Of a stretch of 64,000 bases of DNA, positions 16,628-25,710 are shown in pieces (the stretch's first letter is position 1; every line of letters starts with the position of its first letter). A model generated the notes under the pieces. The model was not told the DNA's origin, searched no databases, and saw nothing but the letters and a program-made list of their open reading frames with translations. Both the position numbers and the translations under genes were made by a program. This DNA comes from Psychrobacter fozii (lineage in GTDB: Bacteria > Pseudomonadota > Gammaproteobacteria > Pseudomonadales > Moraxellaceae): positions 248,001-312,000 of the forward strand of contig NZ_QJSU01000002.1 of assembly GCF_003217155.1 (NCBI RefSeq). Reading direction: 5' to 3'.

Positions 16628-19492
16628 ATGTCTAGTGTCCCTCCATCAATAGCCTCTACCCCAAACCATCATTATGAAGACAACTCGATCATTGAAGGTC
16701 TAGTGCTGCCACTTGCGGGCGATTGCTTTCATTGCGGCGATCCTGTACCGCAGCCGCCATTCTATGCCGAGATACTGGGTCAATCACGTGAGATGTGCTG
16801 TATGGGCTGTCAGTTGGCAGCGCAGAGTATCGTAGAGGCAGGGCTTGAGCAATATTATCTGGATCGCTCGGAGATTAGTCGTACGGCAAGCTTGCCTACT
16901 CAAATGACTCGCCTTGAGGCTTATGATCATGACGAGATAAAGCAGCAGTTTGTGTATGCGCAGGATGGTATGTCGGTGGCAGAGTTGTCTGTCAATAATC
17001 TGCGTTGTGCGGCGTGTACGTGGTTGATTGAATCACGTCTCGACGAGTTGGATGGTATCAGTAAATGTCAGGTGAATTTGACCAACCAACGTATGCGGGT
17101 GATTTGGAACGAAGACAAGCTACCGATTAGCCGTATTCTAGCCGTTATCAATGAAATCGGCTATGAAGCCAAGCCTTATCGTCAAGACACGCATGAGGCC
17201 ATGCTGGCACGCCATACTAATCAAATGCTGCTGCGCCTTGGTATTGCTGCATTGGGTTCGATGCAAGCAATGATGTATGCCGTGGCGCTATATTTTGGTG
17301 AATATAGTGACATGCTGATATTGCAGCGTGATTTTCTACGTTGGGTCTCATTGTTCGTCAGTACGCCTGTATTCTTTTATGCTGGACTACCGTTTTTTAC
17401 ATCAGCATGGTCAGCGGTTCGCGCCCGCCAAGTTAATATGGATGTGCCTGTCAGTATTGCGCTAATTGTGACTTTTTTCGCCAGTCTATATGCCACGATT
17501 ACTGGGCAAGGGGAAACGTATTACGATTCGGTCAGCATGTTTATTTTCTTCTTATTAGCAGGCCGTTACATCGAGCATAATGCTCGCCTAAAAGCTGCGA
17601 CTATGGCCAATGATTTGGTGGTGGTTGAACCGGTGTTGGTGCAAAAAGTTGCGGAAGATAAAGAAGCTGCTGAGCGTATTTTGCAACAGATTTCGCAGAA
17701 TATGCTCAATGAAACGGCTAATAAGTCAGAAGATGGCACTGCTGATATTTCACGTGATAATGTGAATGTGGACCCTATAAGCAACCAAAAACTATCAAGT
17801 GCTATGCCTAATTTTATGAAGAGCATAGATGATAATGTTCATGAGTTAACCGCACGTATTGCCCAAGACTGGCAGCAATCGCGTAATCAGCGATTCTCTT
17901 TATCAAAACAAGAATCAAAACCAGAGCCAACAACAGGCGTCAGCGTCGAAGATAAAAATAGTACACAAGACAAAAAAATGGTGACCGCTCATAGCTTGCA
18001 AGTGGGTGACATCATCATGGTAGAAGCGGGATCTGAAATTATCAGTGATGGTATTTTGCTCAGTCCAACCGCCACAGTCTCGCAAAGCCTGCTGACGGGT
18101 GAGGGCGACTTGATTATCAAGACCCAAGGCGACTATATCGTTGGTGGTGCGCAAAATGACAGTCAGCCATTTGAGATGCTGGTCACCGCATTGCCAGAAG
18201 ATAGCCAGATAGGCTTGATAGATAGACTCATGAACCGCGCCATGAGTGAAAAGCCAAAACTGGCACAGCAGGCAGATAAGCTGGCACGTTGGTTTGTGGC
18301 GCGCATTCTAGTATTGTCCGTCTTGGTGTTTATTGGTTGGTATATCGTTGATCCAAGCCAAGCTGTTTGGGCTACCGTCGCAGTATTAGTTGCAACTTGT
18401 CCTTGTGCCTTGTCTTTGGCGACACCTATTGCCCTGACGGTATCGACGAATCGGTTGGCGAGCTATGGATTTTTAACGACGCGTGGGCATACGCTGCAAA
18501 CGCTCGCTGAGATTACTCATGTGGCCTTTGATAAAACAGGTACGCTGACTTATGGTAAGCCGAATTTACTCAATATCGAATTAACTGATCCTCTGAGTCA
18601 AAAAGAGACAGAAGGTTTAGTATTAGCTGACCAAAAAGATAAAGTCTTAGCCATCGCCGCTGCTCTAGAAGTGGGTAGTCGGCACCCAATTGCCCATGCA
18701 TTGCTTACTGCGGCTTATCAATTGCACCTGCCAGCCACGCAAGCACTACAGCATTATCCAGCGGGTGGGGTAGAAGCAATGATCGATGGTGTGTTATATC
18801 GAATTGGTCATGTGGATTTTGCCTTAGACAACACCAATGATGCTAGTGCAAATAATGATATAACCATTGATTTAGTAGCGCAACGAGCCAGCTCAGCGGT
18901 AGTCTTGTCTCGTCAAAATAACGATTCAGACGATTGGCAGGCGCTGGCGTGTTTTTACTTTAATGACAAGGTGCGTGACAGTGCCAAGTCGATGCTTGAT
19001 ACACTGAAAGCACTAGGCATTGAGTCTGTGATGCTAACTGGTGATCCAAGTCCGCAAGCGTTAGTAATGGCGAAAGGTTTGGGTATGGAGTCTGCCTATA
19101 ATGGTTTATCACCAACCGATAAGGTCAACCATATTCAAAAATTGCAGTCTGAAGGTGCAGTAGTGCTGATGGTTGGTGACGGTATCAATGATGCACCCGT
19201 ACTGGCAGCGGCAGATGTCTCGACCTCGATTGCTGGCGCGGCAGATTTGGCGCAAGTATCGAGCGATAGTATTATCTTAAATGGTCAAATAGAAGCTATT
19301 ACTGCGGCCAAACGTATCGCTGATAAAACAGAGCGTATCATCAAACAAAACTTTCGCTGGGCACTGGTATACAACAGTATTGTGTTGATACCAGCAGCGT
19401 TAGGCTACGTGCCACCATGGCTCGCTGCTATTGGTATGTCACTCAGCTCATTGTTTGTGGTATTGAATGCTTTGCGCTTGAAGCGTGCTTAG
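16628..19492 (+). CDS. ccoI: CcoI/FixI-type copper P-type ATPase
   Basis: A heavy-metal P1B ATPase (about 954 residues) of the kind that supplies copper to cbb3 oxidase assembly. An N-terminal Cys-rich metal domain (CFHCGDPVP and CCMGCQ) precedes an HMA domain with CAACTW (about 126). Further motifs are the membrane CPC (about 590), DKTGT (about 634), the HP motif SRHPIAHALL (about 684) and GDGINDAP (about 851), ending GMSLSSLFVVLNALRL. A hydrophilic insert of about 115 residues (about 338-455) lies before the actuator domain, and the actuator motif reads TGEG instead of TGES. The ATG at 16628 has GGAAG upstream and replaces the TTG at 16577. No cbb3 oxidase genes are in the window, so the copper/cbb3 role is a family inference. 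Confidence 0.83.
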   Translation: MSSVPPSIASTPNHHYEDNSIIEGLVLPLAGDCFHCGDPVPQPPFYAEILGQSREMCCMGCQLAAQSIVEAGLEQYYLDRSEISRTASLPTQMTRLEAYDHDEIKQQFVYAQDGMSVAELSVNNLRCAACTWLIESRLDELDGISKCQVNLTNQRMRVIWNEDKLPISRILAVINEIGYEAKPYRQDTHEAMLARHTNQMLLRLGIAALGSMQAMMYAVALYFGEYSDMLILQRDFLRWVSLFVSTPVFFYAGLPFFTSAWSAVRARQVNMDVPVSIALIVTFFASLYATITGQGETYYDSVSMFIFFLLAGRYIEHNARLKAATMANDLVVVEPVLVQKVAEDKEAAERILQQISQNMLNETANKSEDGTADISRDNVNVDPISNQKLSSAMPNFMKSIDDNVHELTARIAQDWQQSRNQRFSLSKQESKPEPTTGVSVEDKNSTQDKKMVTAHSLQVGDIIMVEAGSEIISDGILLSPTATVSQSLLTGEGDLIIKTQGDYIVGGAQNDSQPFEMLVTALPEDSQIGLIDRLMNRAMSEKPKLAQQADKLARWFVARILVLSVLVFIGWYIVDPSQAVWATVAVLVATCPCALSLATPIALTVSTNRLASYGFLTTRGHTLQTLAEITHVAFDKTGTLTYGKPNLLNIELTDPLSQKETEGLVLADQKDKVLAIAAALEVGSRHPIAHALLTAAYQLHLPATQALQHYPAGGVEAMIDGVLYRIGHVDFALDNTNDASANNDITIDLVAQRASSAVVLSRQNNDSDDWQALACFYFNDKVRDSAKSMLDTLKALGIESVMLTGDPSPQALVMAKGLGMESAYNGLSPTDKVNHIQKLQSEGAVVLMVGDGINDAPVLAAADVSTSIAGAADLAQVSSDSIILNGQIEAITAAKRIADKTERIIKQNFRWALVYNSIVLIPAALGYVPPWLAAIGMSLSSLFVVLNALRLKRA

Positions 19493-19519
19493 GGGTGACT
19501 CTAAGACACGAGGTAGTGT

Positions 19520-19659
19520 GCAGTGGCATGGGTGACTGCACGATAGACGCTATGATGGCTATGATGGCTTTGATGACTGTTTGCTACGACAGTCGCTTCA
19601 TCGATGGTCTCGGTATCTGTCACGGGCGCAAATGCAGCAGGGGTGTCTAACGTGAGCGT
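19520..19659 (-). pseudogene. vgrG fragment (relic A)
   Basis: About 140 bases near-identical to vgrG at about 29550-29689, including a run of 45 identical bases starting GACAGTCGCTTCATCG. It corresponds to the N-terminal third of VgrG (residues about 308-355) on the minus strand. It has a 9-base duplication (ATGATGGCT twice) relative to vgrG and no open frame beyond it. It ends a few bases after the ATPase gene, marking the border of the accessory region. Confidence 0.85.
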
Positions 19660-19786
19660 TTGTTTTTTAACCTGAATTCGGGATAAGCCACATTGTAAAT
19701 CATTGATACATATTTATAATATGGCGACCTGTCCTTGCTAATTCATGTTTGCTTGCCTTGCGTTTAGTATTGCTTATTAATTGCTT

Positions 19787-20488
19787 CTATTTTAATTCTG
19801 GGTTATATAAAGATATATCAGTTCTGTCATCATCTTCGCAAAAGATCATCTCTACCATAACGTATTTAGATTGTTTCTGCTGCACAACACATTCTGTATA
19901 TTTTATAATCTTTGGACTATCTAGCAATTCTTGGAAGAACTGAGGAGGGTTATCTGCACCACTTACATCTATCATCTTATAGATAATATTTTTCTGAAAA
20001 TTACTAAAAGCTTCAGTAGGTTTTTGAGGTACTGCTACGTAAAATAGTTTGCCAAAATATTGATCTTTTTCTTTCTCAAAAGAATAATGAATAAAAGTAT
20101 TATCGGAATATTGAACTAAACCATAAAAGCTATTAAGGTCTTCATTTATATTTTCCCCCTCAATTTTTTCAACTTGCATATCATCATAGAATGAGGTCTT
20201 TAACTTCTCTGTATTTAATTGTGGCAAAGAAAAGCGTGTCTGGGATTGCTTTGCCGGCGTACTTGTTACTCTTGGCTCCCAATCAACGAAAAAATTATTT
20301 TCTATTTCGTCTATATCTCCATCTATTGCTGGATACTGTTGATTGGTTGATACATTATCTGTATTTGAAACAGTGTTGTTAGTGCTTTTATTTTGCTCTA
20401 TGCCTTTGATTTCAGCTGATTTGTTATCACAAGCTAGTAATGAGGGACTAAATAATAAGGTAATAATAAAAAATCTTAATAATTTCAT
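19787..20488 (-). CDS. Putative immunity lipoprotein (copy 1)
   Basis: A 233-residue lipoprotein with signal sequence and lipobox (SPSLLAC, Cys at 20). After an Asn/Ser/Thr-rich linker the C-terminal part closely matches the product of 25821-26513, e.g. VSGADNPPQFFQELLDSPK versus ISGADNPDIFFQELINSPK, then VVQQKQSKYVMVE. AGGAT lies before the ATG. It follows a broken metzincin gene whose frame runs 41 bases into it, just as copy 2 follows an intact metzincin. The repeated order suggests a periplasmic immunity protein to a metzincin effector. It has outlived its effector, as an orphan immunity gene could. Confidence 0.6.
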   Translation of the reverse strand: MKLLRFFIITLLFSPSLLACDNKSAEIKGIEQNKSTNNTVSNTDNVSTNQQYPAIDGDIDEIENNFFVDWEPRVTSTPAKQSQTRFSLPQLNTEKLKTSFYDDMQVEKIEGENINEDLNSFYGLVQYSDNTFIHYSFEKEKDQYFGKLFYVAVPQKPTEAFSNFQKNIIYKMIDVSGADNPPQFFQELLDSPKIIKYTECVVQQKQSKYVMVEMIFCEDDDRTDISLYNPELK

Positions 20489-20891
20489 AATCTATCCTGT
20501 AAATTCTCGTATCTTTTTGCATTTTATACCATTGATATCTAGTGAATGACATACGCTTTTTGCTTTTTGCTTTTTGCTTTTTGCTATTTGTTCTTTTACT
20601 AATGGCTTGCCAAGTGTAATCCATCACTTTATCACTAAAGCTTTGATAGAACTTATATTGGTTGGCAGAGTGGGGCTCAAATATATGAGGCAATGATAAA
20701 CTATGGCCAATTTCATGAACTAAAGTATCAAGATTCTCCCAAGCGTTTTTAAAAACGACAGCAACATTACCCGTTGCCAATTGTGTTAAACGTTCAGCCA
20801 GATGCTGACCACCCAATGCCGTTTGGGTGAGAGTCGGGGTGTGGTGTTGATAGTTATGCTGTCCAGATTGCGCATGGGTTTGTGGCTGGGT
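20448..20891 (-). pseudogene. Chimeric relic: vgrG fragment fused to metzincin C-terminus
   Basis: Bases 20771-20891 match vgrG at about 28683-28803 (TALGGQHLAERLTQLATG). At a short sequence shared by both genes (near CCGTTGCCAATTG) the match switches to the C-terminal domain of the metzincin gene at 26523-27902 (NQYKFYQSFSDKVMDY). An open frame of 122 codons from 20816 spans the join. It keeps a zinc motif, HEIGHSLSLPH, but the glycine normal in HExxHxxGxxH is serine, the N-terminal effector domain is gone, a 7-base tandem repeat interrupts the C-terminus, and the original stop is lost. Most likely non-functional. Confidence 0.8.
20555..20582. repeat. Heptanucleotide tandem repeat (GCTTTTT x4)
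   Basis: Four perfect copies of GCTTTTT, inside the metzincin relic near its C-terminus. As seven is not a multiple of three, changes in copy number shift the frame. Confidence 0.9.
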
Positions 20892-20904
20892 TGTAAGGAA
20901 ATAA

Positions 20905-20991
20905 TAAAAAAACCACCCGAAAGTGGCTTAAGTAAAATAATAAAAGACTAACCTTACTCACCATCAAATTGCCAAATCACCTCACCCCAGT
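20905..20991 (-). terminator. Terminator and conserved tail (copy 1)
   Basis: A short hairpin (CCAC / GTGG with loop TTTCGG, followed by a T-run on the minus strand) preceded by a relic open frame ending NNNWGEVIWQFDGE-stop. The same arrangement occurs at 25711-25790. It lies after the last gene of the 21130-25462 cassette and probably ends its transcript. Confidence 0.6.
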
Positions 20992-21129
20992 TGTTGTTTA
21001 GTTAGTCTGGCATGAGCTGGCTTTTCTTAAGATAGGCTCAGTTATATTTTTTGGTAGGTGTAAACCAGTAGGCTGATTTGGCTAGGCATTATTTTATAAA
21101 ATAGTCTTAGGTTTGTATTCAACTTCAGA

Positions 21130-22017
21130 CTATTTCATATACTCCCAAAAATCAGGGGTCTCATAACTTTCATCGATAGTATAGCCCTGTTCTTGCAAAT
21201 CAAGCTCTTTCTTTAATCTACTAGTTAAAGACAGTTTAATCATGTCCTCATAGGCTTGTTTTAAGGCGGCTCCTTCAAGTTTAGAGCCGCCTTCTATAAG
21301 ATTGACACCAGTATATCCAGCAGTGTTAAACGCAAACCTAAGCATATACTGCTCTTGTCCGATCTCGTTAATTTCTGTCCTATCGACAGTTATAATGACG
21401 ATGATACCATCAAGATATAAATTATAGTACAGGCTTTGATCTGGGTTGCTGTTAAATAAGCCAGACCACTCTTCATAGCTTAGAATATAACTAGGATCCG
21501 TGACTTCATTGAATTGCTTTATAGACCTAAGATTATCTTGTTTTGAGATACGAGATGCATAGGGAGCGTAATACTGTTGCCAACCTTGTTGGTTGATTTG
21601 AGTCAATAATTCTTTATAGGCTAAGTAAGCTTCCTTTGGTTCCACAAATTCTGCTTTGTTTAAGCTAGCATTAATACTTATACCTATAATACCTTTACTT
21701 ACGTTATTGTTTTTAGAGTTTCCCAATACGGAAAATGCGTTATCCAAAGTTAAAGTATGATTCTCATGAGCAATATTTACTGATCCTAGATCAGGAGGCG
21801 TCCAATCCAAATCAAAAAAGCTCATTCCAGCAGGTTGGATGTCTACATCGCCACCAGTATAAGTGTTAAAGTCTTTGATTCCTTGCTGATCAAAGTGAAG
21901 AGTGACATTTTGTGGTGTGGACATAGATTTATTCTCTTGTTGTGTGTATTGAAATAAGATAAAAACAATCGCCACGATAACCGCTAATATAACTGCTTTA
22001 AAGGATAGTAATCGCAT
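21130..22017 (-). CDS. Exported protein, putative immunity (paralogue of 22090-23151)
   Basis: A 295-residue protein with an N-terminal membrane helix (about 5-24) and a periplasmic remainder. Not recognised from a named family. It shares a layout with its neighbour at 22090: a strand region, then a segment with AY...L...QQGW, then EEW and YY.LY.DG..V.I.V.R (here YYNLYLDGIIVIITVDRTEI), so the two are probably old paralogues. It is last in a four-gene minus-strand cassette led by a metzincin. Periplasmic location and position suggest immunity or accessory function; this is inference. Confidence 0.55.
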   Translation of the reverse strand: MRLLSFKAVILAVIVAIVFILFQYTQQENKSMSTPQNVTLHFDQQGIKDFNTYTGGDVDIQPAGMSFFDLDWTPPDLGSVNIAHENHTLTLDNAFSVLGNSKNNNVSKGIIGISINASLNKAEFVEPKEAYLAYKELLTQINQQGWQQYYAPYASRISKQDNLRSIKQFNEVTDPSYILSYEEWSGLFNSNPDQSLYYNLYLDGIIVIITVDRTEINEIGQEQYMLRFAFNTAGYTGVNLIEGGSKLEGAALKQAYEDMIKLSLTSRLKKELDLQEQGYTIDESYETPDFWEYMK

Positions 22018-22089
22018 TATTTTCCCCCTTCATTACTGCTAGGAAATATCCAAGAGGTTTCTCAACCATTGCCCTAAGTTGCAATAATT

Positions 22090-23151
22090 CTAAGCAGAGT
22101 GGGGTTGATCTGCTAGGCAACGTCCACGAGCCTGACTGGACATTTCAGGTTTAGTCTCCGGTTGGTTTTCGTAGTAGGGTGTCATATCTTCACCAGCCTC
22201 TTGACGCTTAATGAACTCTTCGTAAGCTATCTTATAGGGGTCAATCGATACAAACTTTCTGGTATCAATCCCTGTTTCTTTAAGTACAAGGGGTAGAGTA
22301 TAGTCAGGTTGATCTTGCTGAATCTTCAATCCCATTTTGATGGCTTTAGTCTCGAAAAAAAGTCTAGCTTCAGGTAGTCCACCATAAAGTTTACTATATT
22401 CTTTAGTCAAAGATTCATCGTAGTTATTAGGGATTATTTGTTTTATTAATTCTGACTCATCGAAAACATCTAAGCTAATTAGGTAATGACGGCTGCCTGT
22501 TTCAGGGTCACTTTGCCTATTTATTCTAATATTCATAAATACATCTTTACCATGGCGCAGTTGCCATACTTGTAAATCACTGAGCTGCATCCATTGCTCA
22601 AAGTTTAAAGGATAGGTGTAATCAAGGTTAAAGTCACTTCCACCTTCTTTTGTGGCAAATGTAAAGCTGTCTTTAGGGCTTAAACGAGGTTCACTTAAGC
22701 TTTTAGCATAAGTCCAGCCTTTATCTTGTAGTTCTTTAAAGAAAGACATTATTTTCTGATAAGCATCTTCGTCTGATATGCCGCTTACTTTTTGGTTGAA
22801 TAAAAAACCAAGATTGATTTTCGAGAGTTTGTAATTTGCTTTTTTGTTATCGTCGTAAGCTAAAATCGACATAACACCGTCAATACTTAACTCACCATTA
22901 GGGTATTTAATAATGACAGTAGGCTCTTTATATCTTGGAAAGTCATAACCTTGAAAAGTAACGCTCATAGGCTGAGCGTCAGCTTCTTGAAAAACTTTAT
23001 ACTCAGGGTTAGCATCGTATAACTCTTGAGCAGTCATATTTAAAGCAATTTCTAGAGGTTTGTCAGGCAGTTCACTGTGTTTTGCCTGACAGGCTACCGT
23101 TAAAAAGATAAAACTGAAGCAAACTAAAACACTTAAAATCTGCTTGGGCAT
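22090..23151 (-). CDS. Lipoprotein, putative immunity
   Basis: A 353-residue lipoprotein with signal sequence and lipobox (IFLTVAC, Cys at 21). Not recognised from a named family. Central segments resemble the product of 21130-22017 (EDAYQKIMSFFKELQDKGW; LNFEQWMQL). The C-terminal 40 residues are hydrophilic and Pro/Glu rich. It lies 34 bases after the 23186 gene and 72 before 21130, in the same transcript direction. Periplasmic lipoproteins next to T6SS effectors are often immunity proteins, which is the basis of the suggestion. Confidence 0.55.
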   Translation of the reverse strand: MPKQILSVLVCFSFIFLTVACQAKHSELPDKPLEIALNMTAQELYDANPEYKVFQEADAQPMSVTFQGYDFPRYKEPTVIIKYPNGELSIDGVMSILAYDDNKKANYKLSKINLGFLFNQKVSGISDEDAYQKIMSFFKELQDKGWTYAKSLSEPRLSPKDSFTFATKEGGSDFNLDYTYPLNFEQWMQLSDLQVWQLRHGKDVFMNIRINRQSDPETGSRHYLISLDVFDESELIKQIIPNNYDESLTKEYSKLYGGLPEARLFFETKAIKMGLKIQQDQPDYTLPLVLKETGIDTRKFVSIDPYKIAYEEFIKRQEAGEDMTPYYENQPETKPEMSSQARGRCLADQPHSA

Positions 23152-23185
23152 AATACTAACCCTGTTTTTGAGTCAAAAAATACAA

Positions 23186-23893
23186 CTAATGAATTGTTAG
23201 GTTACTCAACATATCAAACCTACAGTGCTCAAGTTCATGAGTAGTATTTCGCCCCCACAGCTCAAAGAGCAAACCATTAAAGCGAACATAAGAAAAATAG
23301 ATATCAGTATCTTTTAACTTAATATCGTTTTTAACTTTTTCACTGTAGTCACTATACAACTCATTTAATATCTCTTCAGATTTTTCGCGGTCATCTAAAA
23401 CTAGGTTGAGGGTCTCGAGCATGCCAAATCTATCGAGTGCTATGAGCTCATGACCATACTGTTTTCTAGCATGCACACTGTTAAAATGGTAAGAAATACT
23501 ATTAAGTTTATTATTACCACCTATATCTAGTAAATGTAAATCTCCATTTATTTTTCCCAGTTCAATACGCCGATCAAAATGATTTCTATGAGTTAGCTGA
23601 GTATATAAAGGCGATTTCTCAAACCGCTCTAAAAATAAGTCTTTATCCATCACGTCGATAAATTTGTCTCTTTGCACACCAGTGTTAATAACTTTTATTT
23701 TTTCTTTAGCATAGCGACTACGTTTATATTCGACGCAGGGGGCTAGGTTTGTAAAATCAGGACTATCTAAATAAATACTTCTATAAGCGTCAAATTTTGA
23801 GTCAAATACTGGTTCTATCGGTTGCGCTCTGATTTGAACAGATAGGCTTAATAAAATAATAGTACTGAATAATTGAAAGTGTCTTATATACAT
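23186..23893 (-). CDS. Secreted protein, putative immunity to the adjacent metzincin
   Basis: A 235-residue protein with a cleavable signal peptide (cleavage after about residue 23, IRAQP). No named family recognised. Charged and mostly soluble, with two cysteines in the mature part. It starts 33 bases after the metzincin gene stop, the position occupied by a lipoprotein behind the other metzincin. Its C-terminus has no clear match to that lipoprotein. Likely to act in the periplasm as the direct partner of the 23927 metzincin; inferred from position. Confidence 0.55.
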   Translation of the reverse strand: MYIRHFQLFSTIILLSLSVQIRAQPIEPVFDSKFDAYRSIYLDSPDFTNLAPCVEYKRSRYAKEKIKVINTGVQRDKFIDVMDKDLFLERFEKSPLYTQLTHRNHFDRRIELGKINGDLHLLDIGGNNKLNSISYHFNSVHARKQYGHELIALDRFGMLETLNLVLDDREKSEEILNELYSDYSEKVKNDIKLKDTDIYFSYVRFNGLLFELWGRNTTHELEHCRFDMLSNLTIH

Positions 23894-23926
23894 AACAAAG
23901 CCTACTTTTTGGTTTAATTACTGATA

Positions 23927-25462
23927 TCAATACACGCTTCTATCATTACGTATAATATCCCATTGCCACTTAAATGAAGCGAGATTATGCTCATAGAAAT
24001 CATTAAATTGAACGTCTTGATAAGTGCCTAAATTGTCGATTTTAGTATCATAATCCATTATATTATCAGTATACCCTTGGTAAAACTGATGTTTGGCTGA
24101 GCTAGTAGTCTCAAAAGTATGCGGTAAACCTAAGGTATGTCCTAGCTCATGGATAGCAGTTAGTGCATGAAGCTTGCTGCCGTCATATTTGTACATCACC
24201 CCTAAATTCCCTGCTTCATCTATGTAGCATGGCTCAGGGTTGCATGACTGGTTATGTATTTCCTTATAGTCCCAAGTTGCTATACCAGCGGCATCTGGGG
24301 TAACGTAGTTTGTAAAGACTAGGAAAGTTTTTTTGTGATTATCTGAATCAATATACAGTCCATCTATTGAATTATTGTTTGTCGTTTCTCTTAATATAGC
24401 TGCCATCAGCTTAGCTAAATCATCAGGAAAAGCATCCCCTTCGCTCTCCGTCAAATCTCTTATAGATGGTGATGGGTATTGTGCCAAAAACCCATTTATT
24501 AAGCTTAATGCCATATCCTTATTTATTGCAAAACTGGCCTTTTGTGATTTTTCATATTGTTGTTTTAAATCGGCAATATTTAAAAGCTTGATTTTTTCAA
24601 TTTTTGATGTGATACAAGCCTGTCGAAGTAATGTCTGTGCTAGATAGTCTTCAAGGTATTGAGGGACTGTAACGCTAGTATTACCAAGTACGGAAGAAAA
24701 CTTATAGGGCACTATTTCACATGTCTTTGGTATGTTTGGATATATCATAAGTAAACCAACGATACGCTCTGCGCCTCTCAAGCTTGCTTTAATTTGAATA
24801 GATCCTGGCAAGCCATCTGTAACATTCGATTCAATTTTGAAAGTAGTGCTTTCATCTCGATATCTATGAATGGTTTTAGATTGGAAGACGCTATTAGAAG
24901 AGTTTAAAACATCTGGAGACAGCCGACCTCCTTTTATCAGATCACCCAAACTTATAGAGTTAGGCGTTATGGTTATGCCAGGACTGGTTATAAACTCGAT
25001 TATAGTGCCATCATTGGTAAGTTCTGAACCATCGTCGCTATTTTCTTGATCTATTTGTAAGTGTAAGTCAATTGGAACACCTTTTAGAGTGGTTGAGTGA
25101 GTTGGTATTATCGATAACCATGCAGGGATATACGGCTCGCCATTCGTCGGCTTGATATTGGCAAGCTCTTTTACATCCGCTGTATCAGATGAGCTTAAGC
25201 GTGTGTATTCTTTAATTAATTCACGAACATCACCACGATATAATTGAGTTTCAGAATCCTTATTTTCTATAACTTTTAGATAATCATATACATATTCATC
25301 TCTCAACCAATCAAAGCCATACAAACCGTTATATTTTGTCAGCGTAGGCCTTCTGAAATGTATTAGAAAGTCTCTAAGGGTAGGTCCTGTTATTTTTACT
25401 ATTTGGTTATTGGTACCCGTTGTGAGCTTCTTAGTAGTACCTTTAGATTTATTTCCTACCAT
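23927..25462 (-). CDS. Metzincin-type metalloprotease, putative T6SS effector
   Basis: About 511 residues, no signal peptide. The C-terminus has the zinc motif HELGHTLGLPH (about 438-448) and a Met-turn NIMDY about 20 residues on, the pair that defines metzincins. The N-terminal 250 residues align with those of the 26523 metzincin (FLIHFRRP, YGFDWLRD, YIPAWLSIIP), a domain that probably serves T6SS loading. The in-frame TTG at 25477 is replaced by ATG 25462, giving MVGNKSKGTT like MSKKSNGTTG in the homologue. It heads a cassette of three exported proteins. Lack of a signal peptide with exported partners suits a T6SS effector acting in the periplasm; activity is untested. Confidence 0.72.
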   Translation of the reverse strand: MVGNKSKGTTKKLTTGTNNQIVKITGPTLRDFLIHFRRPTLTKYNGLYGFDWLRDEYVYDYLKVIENKDSETQLYRGDVRELIKEYTRLSSSDTADVKELANIKPTNGEPYIPAWLSIIPTHSTTLKGVPIDLHLQIDQENSDDGSELTNDGTIIEFITSPGITITPNSISLGDLIKGGRLSPDVLNSSNSVFQSKTIHRYRDESTTFKIESNVTDGLPGSIQIKASLRGAERIVGLLMIYPNIPKTCEIVPYKFSSVLGNTSVTVPQYLEDYLAQTLLRQACITSKIEKIKLLNIADLKQQYEKSQKASFAINKDMALSLINGFLAQYPSPSIRDLTESEGDAFPDDLAKLMAAILRETTNNNSIDGLYIDSDNHKKTFLVFTNYVTPDAAGIATWDYKEIHNQSCNPEPCYIDEAGNLGVMYKYDGSKLHALTAIHELGHTLGLPHTFETTSSAKHQFYQGYTDNIMDYDTKIDNLGTYQDVQFNDFYEHNLASFKWQWDIIRNDRSVY

Positions 25463-25710
25463 GGTTGTGTATCTCAATATCTAATTATTAAAAATAGTTC
25501 GTAAGTAAGTTACGACATTAACGGGGTGCTGCGAAGAGTATCTTTGTTCAAACTAAGTCAGATATGGCCTGTTGAATATTAGACCATTCAACCTTGTTAG
25601 ATATTGGTATCTGCCCCAAGTGAACTAGCCTTCGATAAAATAGCTGTGTTTTAGGTTTAGTTATGAATGTGATACAGGGGTAGGGGATGTCATTGTTACT
25701 TATGTATCAT
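25463..25710. other. Intergenic before the second metzincin cassette
   Basis: Region between the metzincin start and the conserved tail/terminator at 25711. It includes a small inverted repeat around 25571-25592 (TTGAAT / ATTCAA). No clear promoter seen. Confidence 0.3.
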
